64,000 nt of DNA from Chlorobiota bacterium (GCA_022616535.1 JAKEEM010000051.1:1-64000), one strand, 5' to 3'. Positions 45,071 to 52,712 are shown, counted from the stretch's first letter. Notes: generated by a model not told the origin, from the sequence alone. Program-made: numbers and translations.

Positions 45071-45235
45071 ATTTTATCCTTTATTGTTTTATTAAGCGTT
45101 TTAAGTTTTATAGACGAAAATTGGGAAAATGTTTCAATAAAAATATACACCCTTGTAAAATAGACTTTAATTATTTTATTTTCAATGAAATCACTTTATA
45201 TTGCTTTTAAGAGTTTTCTAATTCTGAACTTAGCG

Positions 45236-45273
45236 TCTGCCTGCTGCCTAGCTGGCTTTAGACTGCAGGCAGA
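45236..45273. repeat. Hairpin TCTGCCTGC...GCAGGCAGA
   Basis: A 9-bp perfect stem with a 20-base loop containing TAGCTGGCTTTAGAC, in the gap before the DinB-like gene. It is one of several GCCTGC/GCAGGC palindromes in the window (13765, 20984, 29733). Confidence 0.7.
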
Positions 45274-45315
45274 TAAAAAATGCGGGCTCAGAGTTCAAAT
45301 TAATCGCGAAATTCT

Positions 45316-45777
45316 ATGGATAACTTAAAATACATTAAAAAACTGCTTAAAGACCATTTTAACGGTGAGCCGTGGATTGACGTTAATATATCAGGTGCTG
45401 TGAAAAATGTCTCAGCCTCAGAGGCGGCGGAAAAAACACAAGGGCTCAATTCAATATGGCAGATTGCAAACCATATGATATCTTGGCGCCTGGCGCTTCT
45501 TGCCAGGCTGAAGGATAAACCGGTAAACGTTCCCGATAACAATTTTATCGAAGAACTTAATGATACCTCTGAAAAAGCGTGGGCGGATACAATAAAGAAG
45601 TTTGAAAGCTCGCAGGAGGATATTTTGTCGTTTCTGGAAAACTCCGGTGATTCAATGCTTGAAAAAGTCTCACCCTCAAGCGGCTACTCTTATTATGAGC
45701 TTGCAGTATCAATTATGCTGCATGACACTTATCACCTGGGGCAAATTGTGCTGATAAAAAAACTACTATCTAAATAG
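45316..45777 (+). CDS. DinB-like four-helix protein
   Basis: A 153-residue DinB/YfiT-like protein. The metal-binding histidines expected for the fold are in IANHMISW near residue 55 and HDTYHLGQIV near 137. Members often use bacillithiol or related thiols or handle small toxic molecules, but no function is firm here. It forms a short operon with the YdeI-like gene 1 bp downstream. Confidence 0.85.
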   Translation: MDNLKYIKKLLKDHFNGEPWIDVNISGAVKNVSASEAAEKTQGLNSIWQIANHMISWRLALLARLKDKPVNVPDNNFIEELNDTSEKAWADTIKKFESSQEDILSFLENSGDSMLEKVSPSSGYSYYELAVSIMLHDTYHLGQIVLIKKLLSK

Positions 45778-45778
45778 A

Positions 45779-46369
45779 ATGCCTGAGCCGAACAATATAA
45801 AATTTTTTAAGTCACAGGGAGAGCTTAGGAAGTGGTTTCTAAAAAATCACAATAAGCTTCAGGAGCAATGGCTCGGTATCTATAAAAAGGGCTCAGGCAA
45901 GCCAAGCGTAACTTATGATGAAGCTGTAAACGAAGCTCTTTGCTTCGGGTGGATTGACGGTATCGCAAAAGGAATCGACAGCGAAAAATACTGCCAGCGT
46001 TTTACTCCGCGTAAAGCCAAGAGTGTTTGGAGCGCAGTGAATATTAAGAAAGTTAAGACTCTTATAAAAAGCGGAAAGATGATGCCCGCAGGATTGAAGG
46101 CGTTTAACGAACGGGATAAGAGTTTAACCAACCAGTATTCATTTGAACAGGAAAAGATTAAACTGTCCGCCAAGCTTGAAAAGAAATTCAAACGAAACAA
46201 AAAAGCCTGGGTGAATTTTAACCGAATGCCCCCCGGCTACAGGCGGACCGCAGCGTGGCTTGTAATAAGCGCAAAACAGGAAGCAACGCGCCTGCGCCGG
46301 CTTGAGGAATTAATTAAAGACTCCGAAGCGGGAAGAAAAATAAAACAGCTGAGAAGGGCTGGGGAGTGA
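45779..46369 (+). CDS. YdeI/OmpD-associated family protein
   Basis: A 196-residue cytoplasmic protein of the YdeI type, with WLGIYKKGSGKPSVTYDEAV at the start, LCFGWIDGIAKGIDSEKYCQ in the middle and PPGYRRTAAWLVISAKQEATR near the end. Members are linked to stress or bacteriocin protection, mechanism unknown. The ATG follows the DinB-like stop by 1 bp. Confidence 0.87.
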   Translation: MPEPNNIKFFKSQGELRKWFLKNHNKLQEQWLGIYKKGSGKPSVTYDEAVNEALCFGWIDGIAKGIDSEKYCQRFTPRKAKSVWSAVNIKKVKTLIKSGKMMPAGLKAFNERDKSLTNQYSFEQEKIKLSAKLEKKFKRNKKAWVNFNRMPPGYRRTAAWLVISAKQEATRLRRLEELIKDSEAGRKIKQLRRAGE

Positions 46370-46370
46370 A

Positions 46371-46864
46371 ATGAGGAAAATATTGGTAATCTTGATATTA
46401 TTAACCCTATACTCATGCAATAAAGCACTTTATGTTCAAAATGAAATTAATCCCAATGAATATGAAGTAATTGCAGCAGCTTTAAATGAACTTAATATGC
46501 CACCTTCTTTAGATGAAAATGTACAAATTGATATTATTTTAGATTCAACTTTTTTTGTTGAACCAAAACCTTGGTTGATAGATAGACACAGAGTGAAATA
46601 TTCTGAAGAAGATTACTTGATTCAAAATTTAATTCAACAAAGAAAGATATTTTGTCTTATACCAAAAGACAAAATAAAATCGACTTAGGTATTCCTCTAA
46701 TGACAACTCAGCTTTCCAAGCCATTTGTAGATGAAAAATATGGTAGGGCTATTATATTTGTTAGATATTCAAGTTCGGATTGGTCGAACAATCGATTTAT
46801 ATGGTTAAAAATGGATGACGAGAAATGGAAAATTTATGATGACTTAAATACGGACGAACATTAG
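46371..46864 (+). pseudogene. Frameshifted small lipoprotein gene
   Basis: Two track frames (46371-46688 and 46652-46864) appear to be one gene. The first encodes a lipoprotein signal (VILILLTLYSC) and ends KDKIKST; the second continues with IDLGIPLMTTQLSK and a normal C-terminus EKWKIYDDLN. Adding one A in the AAAA run at 46676-46679 joins them as KDKIKIDLGIPLM. It is therefore a single-base deletion in an A-run, either a real disruption or a sequencing or assembly error. A translational slip cannot be excluded. Family unknown. Confidence 0.65.
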
Positions 46865-46909
46865 TGTTTTTAATGTAATTAGTGGCTAAGGGTTTTCACT
46901 ATTTTGCTT

Positions 46910-48397
46910 CTAGATTCCCGCTTTCGCGGGAATGACAACGTTAGAGTTCCTTGTAATACTTTCCGTTCTCTCCTGTCTTTTCAGCTTTATTCCGTACCAC
47001 ATCCAGCCAAGCAGATAAAACGGCAGCTTCCATAATGATTTGAATCTTTTAAGGGGTTCACTCAAAAGCTGGCGTGAGCGGAACTGCTTATGCACAAATT
47101 TGTGCAGTATCCTGTAATATTCGGTTGAATACTCCCCGTCGAACATCATTTCAAAATCATCCGAAACCTCCCAGTTCTGTTTTGTTTTCATCTGCGCAGC
47201 GACTCTTTCATAAAACTTTGTTCCCGGAAGCGGGTAAGAAACGGAGATACCGATATCATCGGGCATTAGTTCGTTTACTAAGCGGATGGTCTGCTTAATC
47301 TCCTCCAGCGTTTCCTCGGTGTAGCCAAACTGCAGGAAGAAGCAGGTTTTAATCCCGTGCTTCTTAAGCAAGTGGGTTGATTCGTGTATCTGCTCAATAG
47401 TAGTGCCCTTATCCATCGCGTCAAGAATCTTCTGCGAGCCTGATTCAGCGCCCATCCAAACGGACTCACAACCTGAATTTGCAAGATGCGTGATGTTATC
47501 TTCCTTTAATAATAAATCAGCCCGGGATAAACATTTAAAAGGCACTTTCACGTTTTCTTTGTTCACAGTTTCGCTGAACGAAGCGGTCCATCCCGGCTTT
47601 AAGCCGAAAATATCGTCGCAGAACCAGATATGGTCGGGTGAGTATTTTTCCTTGAGCATTTTCATCTCATTTACAATATACTCAGGCGAATGTGAATTAT
47701 AAACCTGCCCGTAAATCGGTTTGGCGCACCAGTTGCAGTGGAACGGGCATCCGCGCGTGGTCACAAGGTTCATCGAAAAATACCCGTGATGCTTGAGCCA
47801 AAGTTGCCTGTATCGTTCAACATCAATTAAGCTCCAGTCGGGATAGGGAAGTGTGTCAAGCTCTTTTAAAACCTTTCTGGAAGCGGTTCTGACGATATTA
47901 CCGTTTTCTATGTAAGCGAGTCCATAAATTTGGGTTAGGGATTGCTTCGTCACTTCGTTCCTCGCAATTGTGCCAATTAATTCACCTAGGGTGATTTCGC
48001 CTTCCCCGCAAATAACATAATCTGCGCTGCGGTTAAAATATTTTTCAATGTGGTCGGCTGAATCAGACCCGGAGACTATTACCTTGCAGCCGTGCTCTTT
48101 TGCAATTTCGCTCATCCTGAATGCCGCCTCGCGCATTCTGCTAAGGCACATTTTGGTGAGGTAGTTAAACACATCATCATATATAACCATTACCTGCGGG
48201 TTGTGCCTCGAAAGCTCTGCTTTTAAATCCTCTTCGGAGTCAGCAAGCATTGTATCGAACAAAGCTGTTTCATATCCCTTGCTTTTAATATATGCCGCAG
48301 CGTAGAGAGTTCCGAGCGGGGCGTATAGGTTCATCGCACGGTATTCCTTCGGGTCGTGCTTCAGAAAATATGAATTTGCAAACAGTACGTCAGCCAT
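46910..48397 (-). CDS. B12-binding radical SAM protein
   Basis: A 495-residue enzyme. The N-terminal cobalamin-binding domain covers roughly residues 1-150, and the radical SAM domain begins TTRGCPFHCNWCAKPIYG, giving the C-x3-C-x2-C cluster ligands, followed by a SPASM-free C-terminal region. Such enzymes do C- or P-methylation and other difficult chemistry; the local glycan genes suggest envelope modification. The last residues NVVIPAKAGI are translated from a dispersed palindromic element at 46914-46933, so the native stop has probably been displaced. Confidence 0.9.
   Translation of the reverse strand: MADVLFANSYFLKHDPKEYRAMNLYAPLGTLYAAAYIKSKGYETALFDTMLADSEEDLKAELSRHNPQVMVIYDDVFNYLTKMCLSRMREAAFRMSEIAKEHGCKVIVSGSDSADHIEKYFNRSADYVICGEGEITLGELIGTIARNEVTKQSLTQIYGLAYIENGNIVRTASRKVLKELDTLPYPDWSLIDVERYRQLWLKHHGYFSMNLVTTRGCPFHCNWCAKPIYGQVYNSHSPEYIVNEMKMLKEKYSPDHIWFCDDIFGLKPGWTASFSETVNKENVKVPFKCLSRADLLLKEDNITHLANSGCESVWMGAESGSQKILDAMDKGTTIEQIHESTHLLKKHGIKTCFFLQFGYTEETLEEIKQTIRLVNELMPDDIGISVSYPLPGTKFYERVAAQMKTKQNWEVSDDFEMMFDGEYSTEYYRILHKFVHKQFRSRQLLSEPLKRFKSLWKLPFYLLGWMWYGIKLKRQERTESITRNSNVVIPAKAGI
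46914..46933. repeat. Palindrome ATTCCCGC-TTTC-GCGGGAAT in radical SAM gene end
   Basis: An 8-bp perfect stem followed by GACAACG, on the 3' end of the radical SAM gene. It is the same CATTCC-type as the element at 54869-54982 (GTCATTCC). It supplies the final codons of the gene and is probably also a transcription terminator. Confidence 0.8.
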
Positions 48398-48398
48398 T
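48372..48398. repeat. 27-bp direct repeat, copy at radical SAM start
   Basis: The 27 bases covering the first nine codons of the radical SAM gene (complement of its ATG at 48397) recur exactly at 48974-49000, on the far side of the RAYT module. Flanking bases differ, so the boundary is sharp. Confidence 0.9.
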
Positions 48399-48424
48399 TT
48401 TTAAAAAGATTATTAACCTGTAAC

Positions 48425-48443
48425 GTCCGTTCTCCGAACGGAC
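48425..48443 (+). repeat. REP palindrome at 3' end of RAYT copy 2
   Basis: GTCCGTTC-TCC-GAACGGAC, preceded by TAAC and followed by ATTTT. It is nearly identical to the solitary REP at 23258. It is 4 bp from the RAYT stop codon. Confidence 0.85.
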
Positions 48444-48446
48444 ATT

Positions 48447-48908
48447 TTAATCAATCAATCTGCTGAATGGATACTCCGTCCACTTATTAACCAATCCCCG
48501 CCTGACAGGATTATTTAAAATGTATTCTGCAATCTTAGTCAAAGATTCATCAGTCCTTACAACATGGTCATAATAGTTTTTTTGCCAAACATGCGGTATA
48601 TTAAATTTCTCCTTGGCAATTTTCGTTATATATCTTTTAAAGGAACTTATCCAAACCGACAAACTTTTCTTATAGTTTTCGTTAAGTGATAACAAAATAT
48701 GAATGTGGTTCGGCTTAATACAATAACAATACATCGTAACTTCTCCAAGCATAATTCTATAATCTATGGTATTTACTATAAATATAGCAAACTCAGTATT
48801 TTTAAAATAAGATTTATTTTCATTTGTGCAAATGGTAATGAAATAAGCATAACCGTCCCTGTAATCAAAATTCTTTAATCTTATGCTTTTTCTTTTAAAC
48901 GCCTTCAT
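48447..48908 (-). CDS. REP-associated tyrosine transposase (RAYT), copy 2
   Basis: A 153-residue HUH transposase of the RAYT group. The HUH motif is KPNHIHILLSL, and the candidate nucleophile tyrosines are in NYYDHVVRTDESL. The N-terminus RDGYAYFITICTNEN fits the family. It is flanked on both sides by REP palindromes in opposite orientation (48425 and 48937), then by 27-bp direct repeats. It looks intact and is a plausible source of the REP at 23258. Confidence 0.92.
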   Translation of the reverse strand: MKAFKRKSIRLKNFDYRDGYAYFITICTNENKSYFKNTEFAIFIVNTIDYRIMLGEVTMYCYCIKPNHIHILLSLNENYKKSLSVWISSFKRYITKIAKEKFNIPHVWQKNYYDHVVRTDESLTKIAEYILNNPVRRGLVNKWTEYPFSRLID

Positions 48909-48936
48909 TTTGTAAAATTAATGTAAACCTGTATTT

Positions 48937-48955
48937 GTTCGTTCGGAGAACGAAC
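48937..48955 (-). repeat. REP palindrome at 5' side of RAYT copy 2
   Basis: GTTCGTTC-GGA-GAACGAAC followed by GCTACGG, so on the minus strand it reads GTAGCGTTCG..., the same head as the REP at 13732. The two palindromes bounding the RAYT gene are in opposite orientation, as in a bimeric REP module. Confidence 0.85.
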
Positions 48956-48973
48956 GCTACGGATTTGTATGGA

Positions 48974-49000
48974 GAATTTGCAAACAGTACGTCAGCCATT
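48974..49000. repeat. 27-bp direct repeat, distal copy
   Basis: The exact 27-bp copy of 48372-48398, including the reverse complement of the radical SAM start codon. Only 59 bp separate it from the 3' end of the nucleotidyltransferase gene (49060). It does not lead to an extended open frame. Confidence 0.9.
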
Positions 49001-49028
49001 ATATTTGAGACGTGAGACGTCAAACGAA

Positions 49029-49071
49029 CGTTTCACTTTTCAGTTTTGCGTTTCTCGTTTTACGTTTCACG
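49029..49071. repeat. Degenerate heptamer tandem repeat (CGTTTyA)n
   Basis: Six units of about seven bases (CGTTTCA, CTTTTCA, GTTTTG, CGTTTCT, CGTTTTA, CGTTTCA) next to GAGACGTGAGACGTC. It overlaps the last codons of the nucleotidyltransferase gene, so its last residues are repeat-encoded. Confidence 0.6.
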
Positions 49072-49983
49072 TAGATTAAACTCTTTCAGCTTTGAGTCAT
49101 ATTCTGTTAAAATCTTTTTCTGCATGTTATTGGGGTGGGTTTTTGAAACATTTTCGGTTGACCTGAACATATGCTCCCTTTCTTTTTTATCAATGTGAGG
49201 GTATTTTTTATTCCAGTGCTTAATTGTCAGTTTCATAAAATATTTATTAAGCCTATCACCGATTTTTCCCATAAAAAATAATTCAAAGACTTTTTGTAAA
49301 CTGTTCGAGCGGTTATTCACCCTGCACCCCGCTTCGTGAAGTCTCAGGTCGCATAATAAGTAATTGGGAAAATAATCATTTATCCACGCGTTGGTTTTTA
49401 TAAACCTGACAGCTAAATCAGAGTTATAAACAGGCTTTATGGTTGCAATCTCCGTAGCTGTAAAAATATTTTTTTCCTCTATTTCAAGATGATTTTCAGT
49501 AATGAAATAGTTAATGCAGAAATATTTATAGCTGTTCAGCAGAAATACTTTTTTGAAAAGCATAAGCAGAGTTCTTGCTATCCACAGCCTTCCTTCGGAG
49601 GCAATTACCATAAAGTCCAAATCGCTCGAAGGGTCAGAGCTGTTTTTGGAAAGACTGCCGGTCACCATAACCGCTCTAACGAACGGAAAGCGTTTTATAA
49701 GATGAGTTACAATAGCAGCCCTGCTCCACATTTTTTTTGAATAGTCTTCTTTATATATTCTTTTATTTATATTTTCAGCATATGGCTTTATGTAATAATA
49801 ACCTTCCTTTTCGGCAAATCGGCAGGACTCGTCTCCGCTGAACTGCTTCAGCAGTGACCCAATGGTTTCCTTCGGTATTGAGTTTTTGGGCAGGAAAGTA
49901 AATATCTCCTCATCTTTTAACGGATGAGAAAATATATCATAATACAAAAGCGTTTTCAGAATGTTCTTCTTTAAAATTTCCAT
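49060..49983 (-). CDS. Nucleotidyltransferase-fold protein
   Basis: A 307-residue protein. The N-terminal winged-helix-like segment (residues 1-75) precedes a Pol-beta-type nucleotidyltransferase core with GSLSKNSSDPSSDLDFMV (GS...D-x-D) near residue 109, which binds the metal-nucleotide. The C-terminal half is helical and basic. It probably transfers a nucleotide to a protein or small molecule, substrate unknown. It lies upstream of the RAYT module. Confidence 0.78.
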   Translation of the reverse strand: MEILKKNILKTLLYYDIFSHPLKDEEIFTFLPKNSIPKETIGSLLKQFSGDESCRFAEKEGYYYIKPYAENINKRIYKEDYSKKMWSRAAIVTHLIKRFPFVRAVMVTGSLSKNSSDPSSDLDFMVIASEGRLWIARTLLMLFKKVFLLNSYKYFCINYFITENHLEIEEKNIFTATEIATIKPVYNSDLAVRFIKTNAWINDYFPNYLLCDLRLHEAGCRVNNRSNSLQKVFELFFMGKIGDRLNKYFMKLTIKHWNKKYPHIDKKEREHMFRSTENVSKTHPNNMQKKILTEYDSKLKEFNLRET

Positions 49984-50063
49984 CGTATGGCGGGAATTTC
50001 TGCATAAAATTTTATTAATTCAATATTGATATAAATCCTTTTAGTAGCTGATATATACTATTC

Positions 50064-50090
50064 AATAACGTTATTTGTATGGTATACAAA
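50064..50090. promoter_or_regulatory. Two overlapping palindromes upstream of nucleotidyltransferase gene
   Basis: AATAACGTTATT (50064-50075) and TTTGTAT-GGT-ATACAAA (50074-50090) are perfect palindromes sharing two bases. They lie 80 bp upstream of the ATG at 49983, in the region where a promoter is expected. They look like operator sites for an unknown dimeric regulator. Confidence 0.5.
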
Positions 50091-50160
50091 ACAATAAGAG
50101 TATCAATAAGGATTCGCGAAAAATAGAAAGATTATAAAAATTCCATATTTACTTTCAGGT

Positions 50161-50814
50161 CTACTTCGTGTAATAGGGTATATTCTTCCCCAAAATTAAG
50201 TCACGCTTACCGATTAATATGCCATCGGAATTCATTGTGAGGGAAATTATACCCGAACCGCACCGGTTTTGAATTCTTTTACGGTAACTTTCATTAACAA
50301 GCGGGTCGTCTTCGAAAACGAATTCATCTATCCAGTATTCGTTTTTTTCGGGCTCTTTTATAACAGGGTGAATGTGCGCAGGGTCGCTCCCGTTTGGATA
50401 AGGCGCCGGCTTTAAAGTGTAAAACTTGTATTCTCCCATATCGTTTGTCTTAATCCATCCCTTGATATATCCGTGCCTTAAGCCCCAGCCGGATTCACCT
50501 CCCTTTTTTGAGTAATAGCCCTTCTGGTCAGTGTGATAAATGTATAAAATCACACCCGGGGCGGGAGTAACACCGTCTGATTTGTAAATTACTCCGCTTA
50601 TTTCAAGCTTTGGTCCTGATTCGCTGAAGTCAGGCAAAGTATCAATCCAGTTAAGCTCCTCAAGCGGTATTGGACTTTCATAAACCGCTTCGCACCCCTC
50701 GCACATTCCACCTACATTTTGTTTGGGGAAGGAATCCGTTTTATTCTTATCCTGCGAGCAGGATATATTTGTGAACAGAAGCAGAATTGATGTTAATCGA
50801 TAAAGTATATTCAT
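50161..50814 (-). CDS. Intradiol-dioxygenase-like lipoprotein
   Basis: A 217-residue lipoprotein (lipobox near NISC) with an intradiol ring-cleavage dioxygenase fold: LEISGVIYKSDGVTPAPGVI opens the beta sandwich, YIYHTDQKGYYS supplies a tyrosine, and PAHIHPVI supplies the H-x-H iron ligands. Classical enzymes cleave catechols in the cytoplasm; an exported lipid-anchored version is common in Bacteroidota but poorly understood. No aromatic-degradation genes lie nearby. Confidence 0.8.
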   Translation of the reverse strand: MNILYRLTSILLLFTNISCSQDKNKTDSFPKQNVGGMCEGCEAVYESPIPLEELNWIDTLPDFSESGPKLEISGVIYKSDGVTPAPGVILYIYHTDQKGYYSKKGGESGWGLRHGYIKGWIKTNDMGEYKFYTLKPAPYPNGSDPAHIHPVIKEPEKNEYWIDEFVFEDDPLVNESYRKRIQNRCGSGIISLTMNSDGILIGKRDLILGKNIPYYTK

Positions 50815-50835
50815 GTGAATTTTTATAAATGCTAA

Positions 50836-50875
50836 AGCCTGTTTTAAAGAATAACATTCTATAGAAAAACAGGCT
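50836..50875. terminator. Hairpin AGCCTGTTTT...AAAACAGGCT
   Basis: A 10-bp perfect stem with a 20-base loop that contains a further AGAAT/ATTCT stem. It lies 3' of the minus-strand anti-sigma gene ending at 50907, so it fits a terminator of the sigma/anti-sigma operon. The following TTTAGCATTT on the minus strand is only a weak T-tract. Confidence 0.7.
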
Positions 50876-50906
50876 CGTAGCTCTTACGGAGGTAAGTATT
50901 TATATT

Positions 50907-52712
50907 TTATTTGTTTTCGTCTTTTTCAGATTCTTTTTCCTTTTGTTCTTCTTCCAGTTCTTTCTCCTTTTCTTTTTCCTTTTCAAGCTTTCTCTGCTCT
51001 TTCTCTAATTTACGCTGCTCTTTTTCAATCTCTCTTTGTTCTTTTTCAATTTTTCTTTGTTCTTTTTCAATTTCCTGTTTTTCTTTTTCTATTTCCCTTT
51101 GGACACCTTCCATCTCGCGCTTGAGTTCCTCGTTAACCCGCTCGAGCTCTTCCTTAACCTTTTGCATCTCTCTTTTGAATTCCTCGTTATCGAACTCGAT
51201 TTCGTTGTGCATTTCATTCAAATCGCGCTCGAGCTCTTCCATTTCCTCCGGTGTCGGGGCATACTGAAAATCATGCAGTATAATAGTATCCTTGCCTTCG
51301 GGAGTATAGTAATAGTACTTCCAGTTCTTTTTTATGTTCTTGTCCCAGTTCTTCTCCCAGTTTTTCTGCCACTCCTTATCCCAGTTTTCAAGGTCAAGGT
51401 TCTTCATCTGCTCTTCGACTTTTTGCATGTTTTCTTCTATGTTTTTGTGAACCTCTATCATAATTTTATCAACCCATTCGTTAAGGTTCTCAAGCTTTTT
51501 AAGCTTCGGAATGCTGTCGGTCGGAATACTTTCCGGCGGGGGGCAGAAATTAGCGACCTTTTCATAAACCTTTGTTTTATACTCATCGTCAACCCTCGGA
51601 ATAATGTTCACTAGCGTAACAGCGTCGTTTTTATTTGCATTCTTCAGTATTACGTTCACGCACTGCGCTCCGCAGTTTCCGAAATCAAACTCCATCAGTG
51701 CCTTCTTAAGCTCGGGTGCTGAATCTTCCCTGAACGGTGTACCGGGCCCGACATCTTTTTTGGTTACGCAGTATTTTCCTTCCGGAACAATTGATTCTCT
51801 CCCGCTTGCCGATTCGAGTGCAACCATACCTGAACGCACGTAAAGCAGGCCGTCTCCGTTTTTATCCATGCTGAACTTGTATGAGCATCCGAGGTCAACA
51901 GCGGTAACGTTCCCTGCATCGACGTAAAAAGAGCGAGGTGAAGCAATTATGCTAGCGTCTATTGAGCCGTAATCAAGCTCAATCCGGTGTTCGCCTTCGG
52001 TGCTCTTTACAAGCTTTACCTTTGTGTTGGGTTCCATTATTACGCTGCCGAGATTTGCTACATAAAGCTCCGCCCTGGAAGAATCGTCAGTAACTATATA
52101 GCCGCCTATTCCGAGGCTGTCGTATGCCTTCATTACAAGGTTGTTAATCATCGGGTTTCCTTTAATTGGAACAACTTTCCAGTGCGGTGAAGCTACATCA
52201 ACTATTCCGTCGGTGATTACAGTATCAGAGCCGCGTTTTAAAAACTGAGTAACTCCGAATATTACAAATGCAAGAACAAGAACTGCTGCAATGCCTGAGA
52301 TATAATATCGGAACGAGCCCCACCCGCCCGTTTTGGTTTGCTTAGCAGTCTCATCTTTTGAAGTGTAGGGAATATATTCGTCTTCAAGCCCGCTCATATT
52401 ATAAATGTGCGTATCGCCTGCAGGCTTAACGGAGCTTATTTTGAATTCAATCTTATTCCACATCTCCGTCTTCTTTCCTTTCGAGGGCATATTTGCGTCA
52501 CCATGCCTTTCGGCAGGCAGGCGCGAAAGCAATGCCGCCTTCTCGAGGATTACAACCGTATCTTCAAGGTATTTTTTGCACTCGGTGCAGCCGGCGATGT
52601 GGCTGTTCATTATATTTCTGTCCTCAGTGGAAATCATTCCGTCGAGGTAATCATCAATAAGCAGCTGGATTTCTTCGCAGCTTTTGTTCGTATTGGTGTT
52701 TTGTGTTTTCAT
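50907..52712 (-). CDS. Anti-sigma factor with FecR-like and coiled-coil regions
   Basis: A 601-residue membrane protein. The N-terminal zinc-finger anti-sigma domain has NMNSHIAGCTECKKYL-like H..C..C ligands (residues 37-45). One membrane segment YISGIAAVLVLAFVIFGV follows near 135. A FecR-like beta domain covers about 165-290, and a long charged coiled coil ends with at least six 7-residue repeats of the form IEKEQRK. It presumably holds the ECF sigma factor at the membrane until an envelope signal arrives. The start ATG overlaps the sigma stop by 4 bp. The long periplasmic coiled coil is unusual for an anti-sigma factor. Confidence 0.85.
   Translation of the reverse strand: MKTQNTNTNKSCEEIQLLIDDYLDGMISTEDRNIMNSHIAGCTECKKYLEDTVVILEKAALLSRLPAERHGDANMPSKGKKTEMWNKIEFKISSVKPAGDTHIYNMSGLEDEYIPYTSKDETAKQTKTGGWGSFRYYISGIAAVLVLAFVIFGVTQFLKRGSDTVITDGIVDVASPHWKVVPIKGNPMINNLVMKAYDSLGIGGYIVTDDSSRAELYVANLGSVIMEPNTKVKLVKSTEGEHRIELDYGSIDASIIASPRSFYVDAGNVTAVDLGCSYKFSMDKNGDGLLYVRSGMVALESASGRESIVPEGKYCVTKKDVGPGTPFREDSAPELKKALMEFDFGNCGAQCVNVILKNANKNDAVTLVNIIPRVDDEYKTKVYEKVANFCPPPESIPTDSIPKLKKLENLNEWVDKIMIEVHKNIEENMQKVEEQMKNLDLENWDKEWQKNWEKNWDKNIKKNWKYYYYTPEGKDTIILHDFQYAPTPEEMEELERDLNEMHNEIEFDNEEFKREMQKVKEELERVNEELKREMEGVQREIEKEKQEIEKEQRKIEKEQREIEKEQRKLEKEQRKLEKEKEKEKELEEEQKEKESEKDENK
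50960..51105 (-). repeat. 21-bp coding minisatellite in anti-sigma gene
   Basis: Tandem 21-bp units translate to the heptads IEKEKQE, IEKEQRK, IEKEQRE, IEKEQRK, LEKEQRK and LEKEKEK. Such arrays can change copy number by slippage while keeping frame, so coil length may vary between strains. Confidence 0.75.

Noticed and set aside
48974-49060. A second copy of the radical SAM gene start as a functional gene
   Set aside because: The duplicated 27 bp does not continue in an open frame, so it is only a repeat trace.
50911-51614. Long plus-strand frames (118 and 192 residues) rich in Phe and Ser opposite the anti-sigma gene
   Set aside because: They are the antisense reading of the Glu/Lys-rich coiled-coil repeat, which naturally gives long Phe/Ser frames; no start context or domain.
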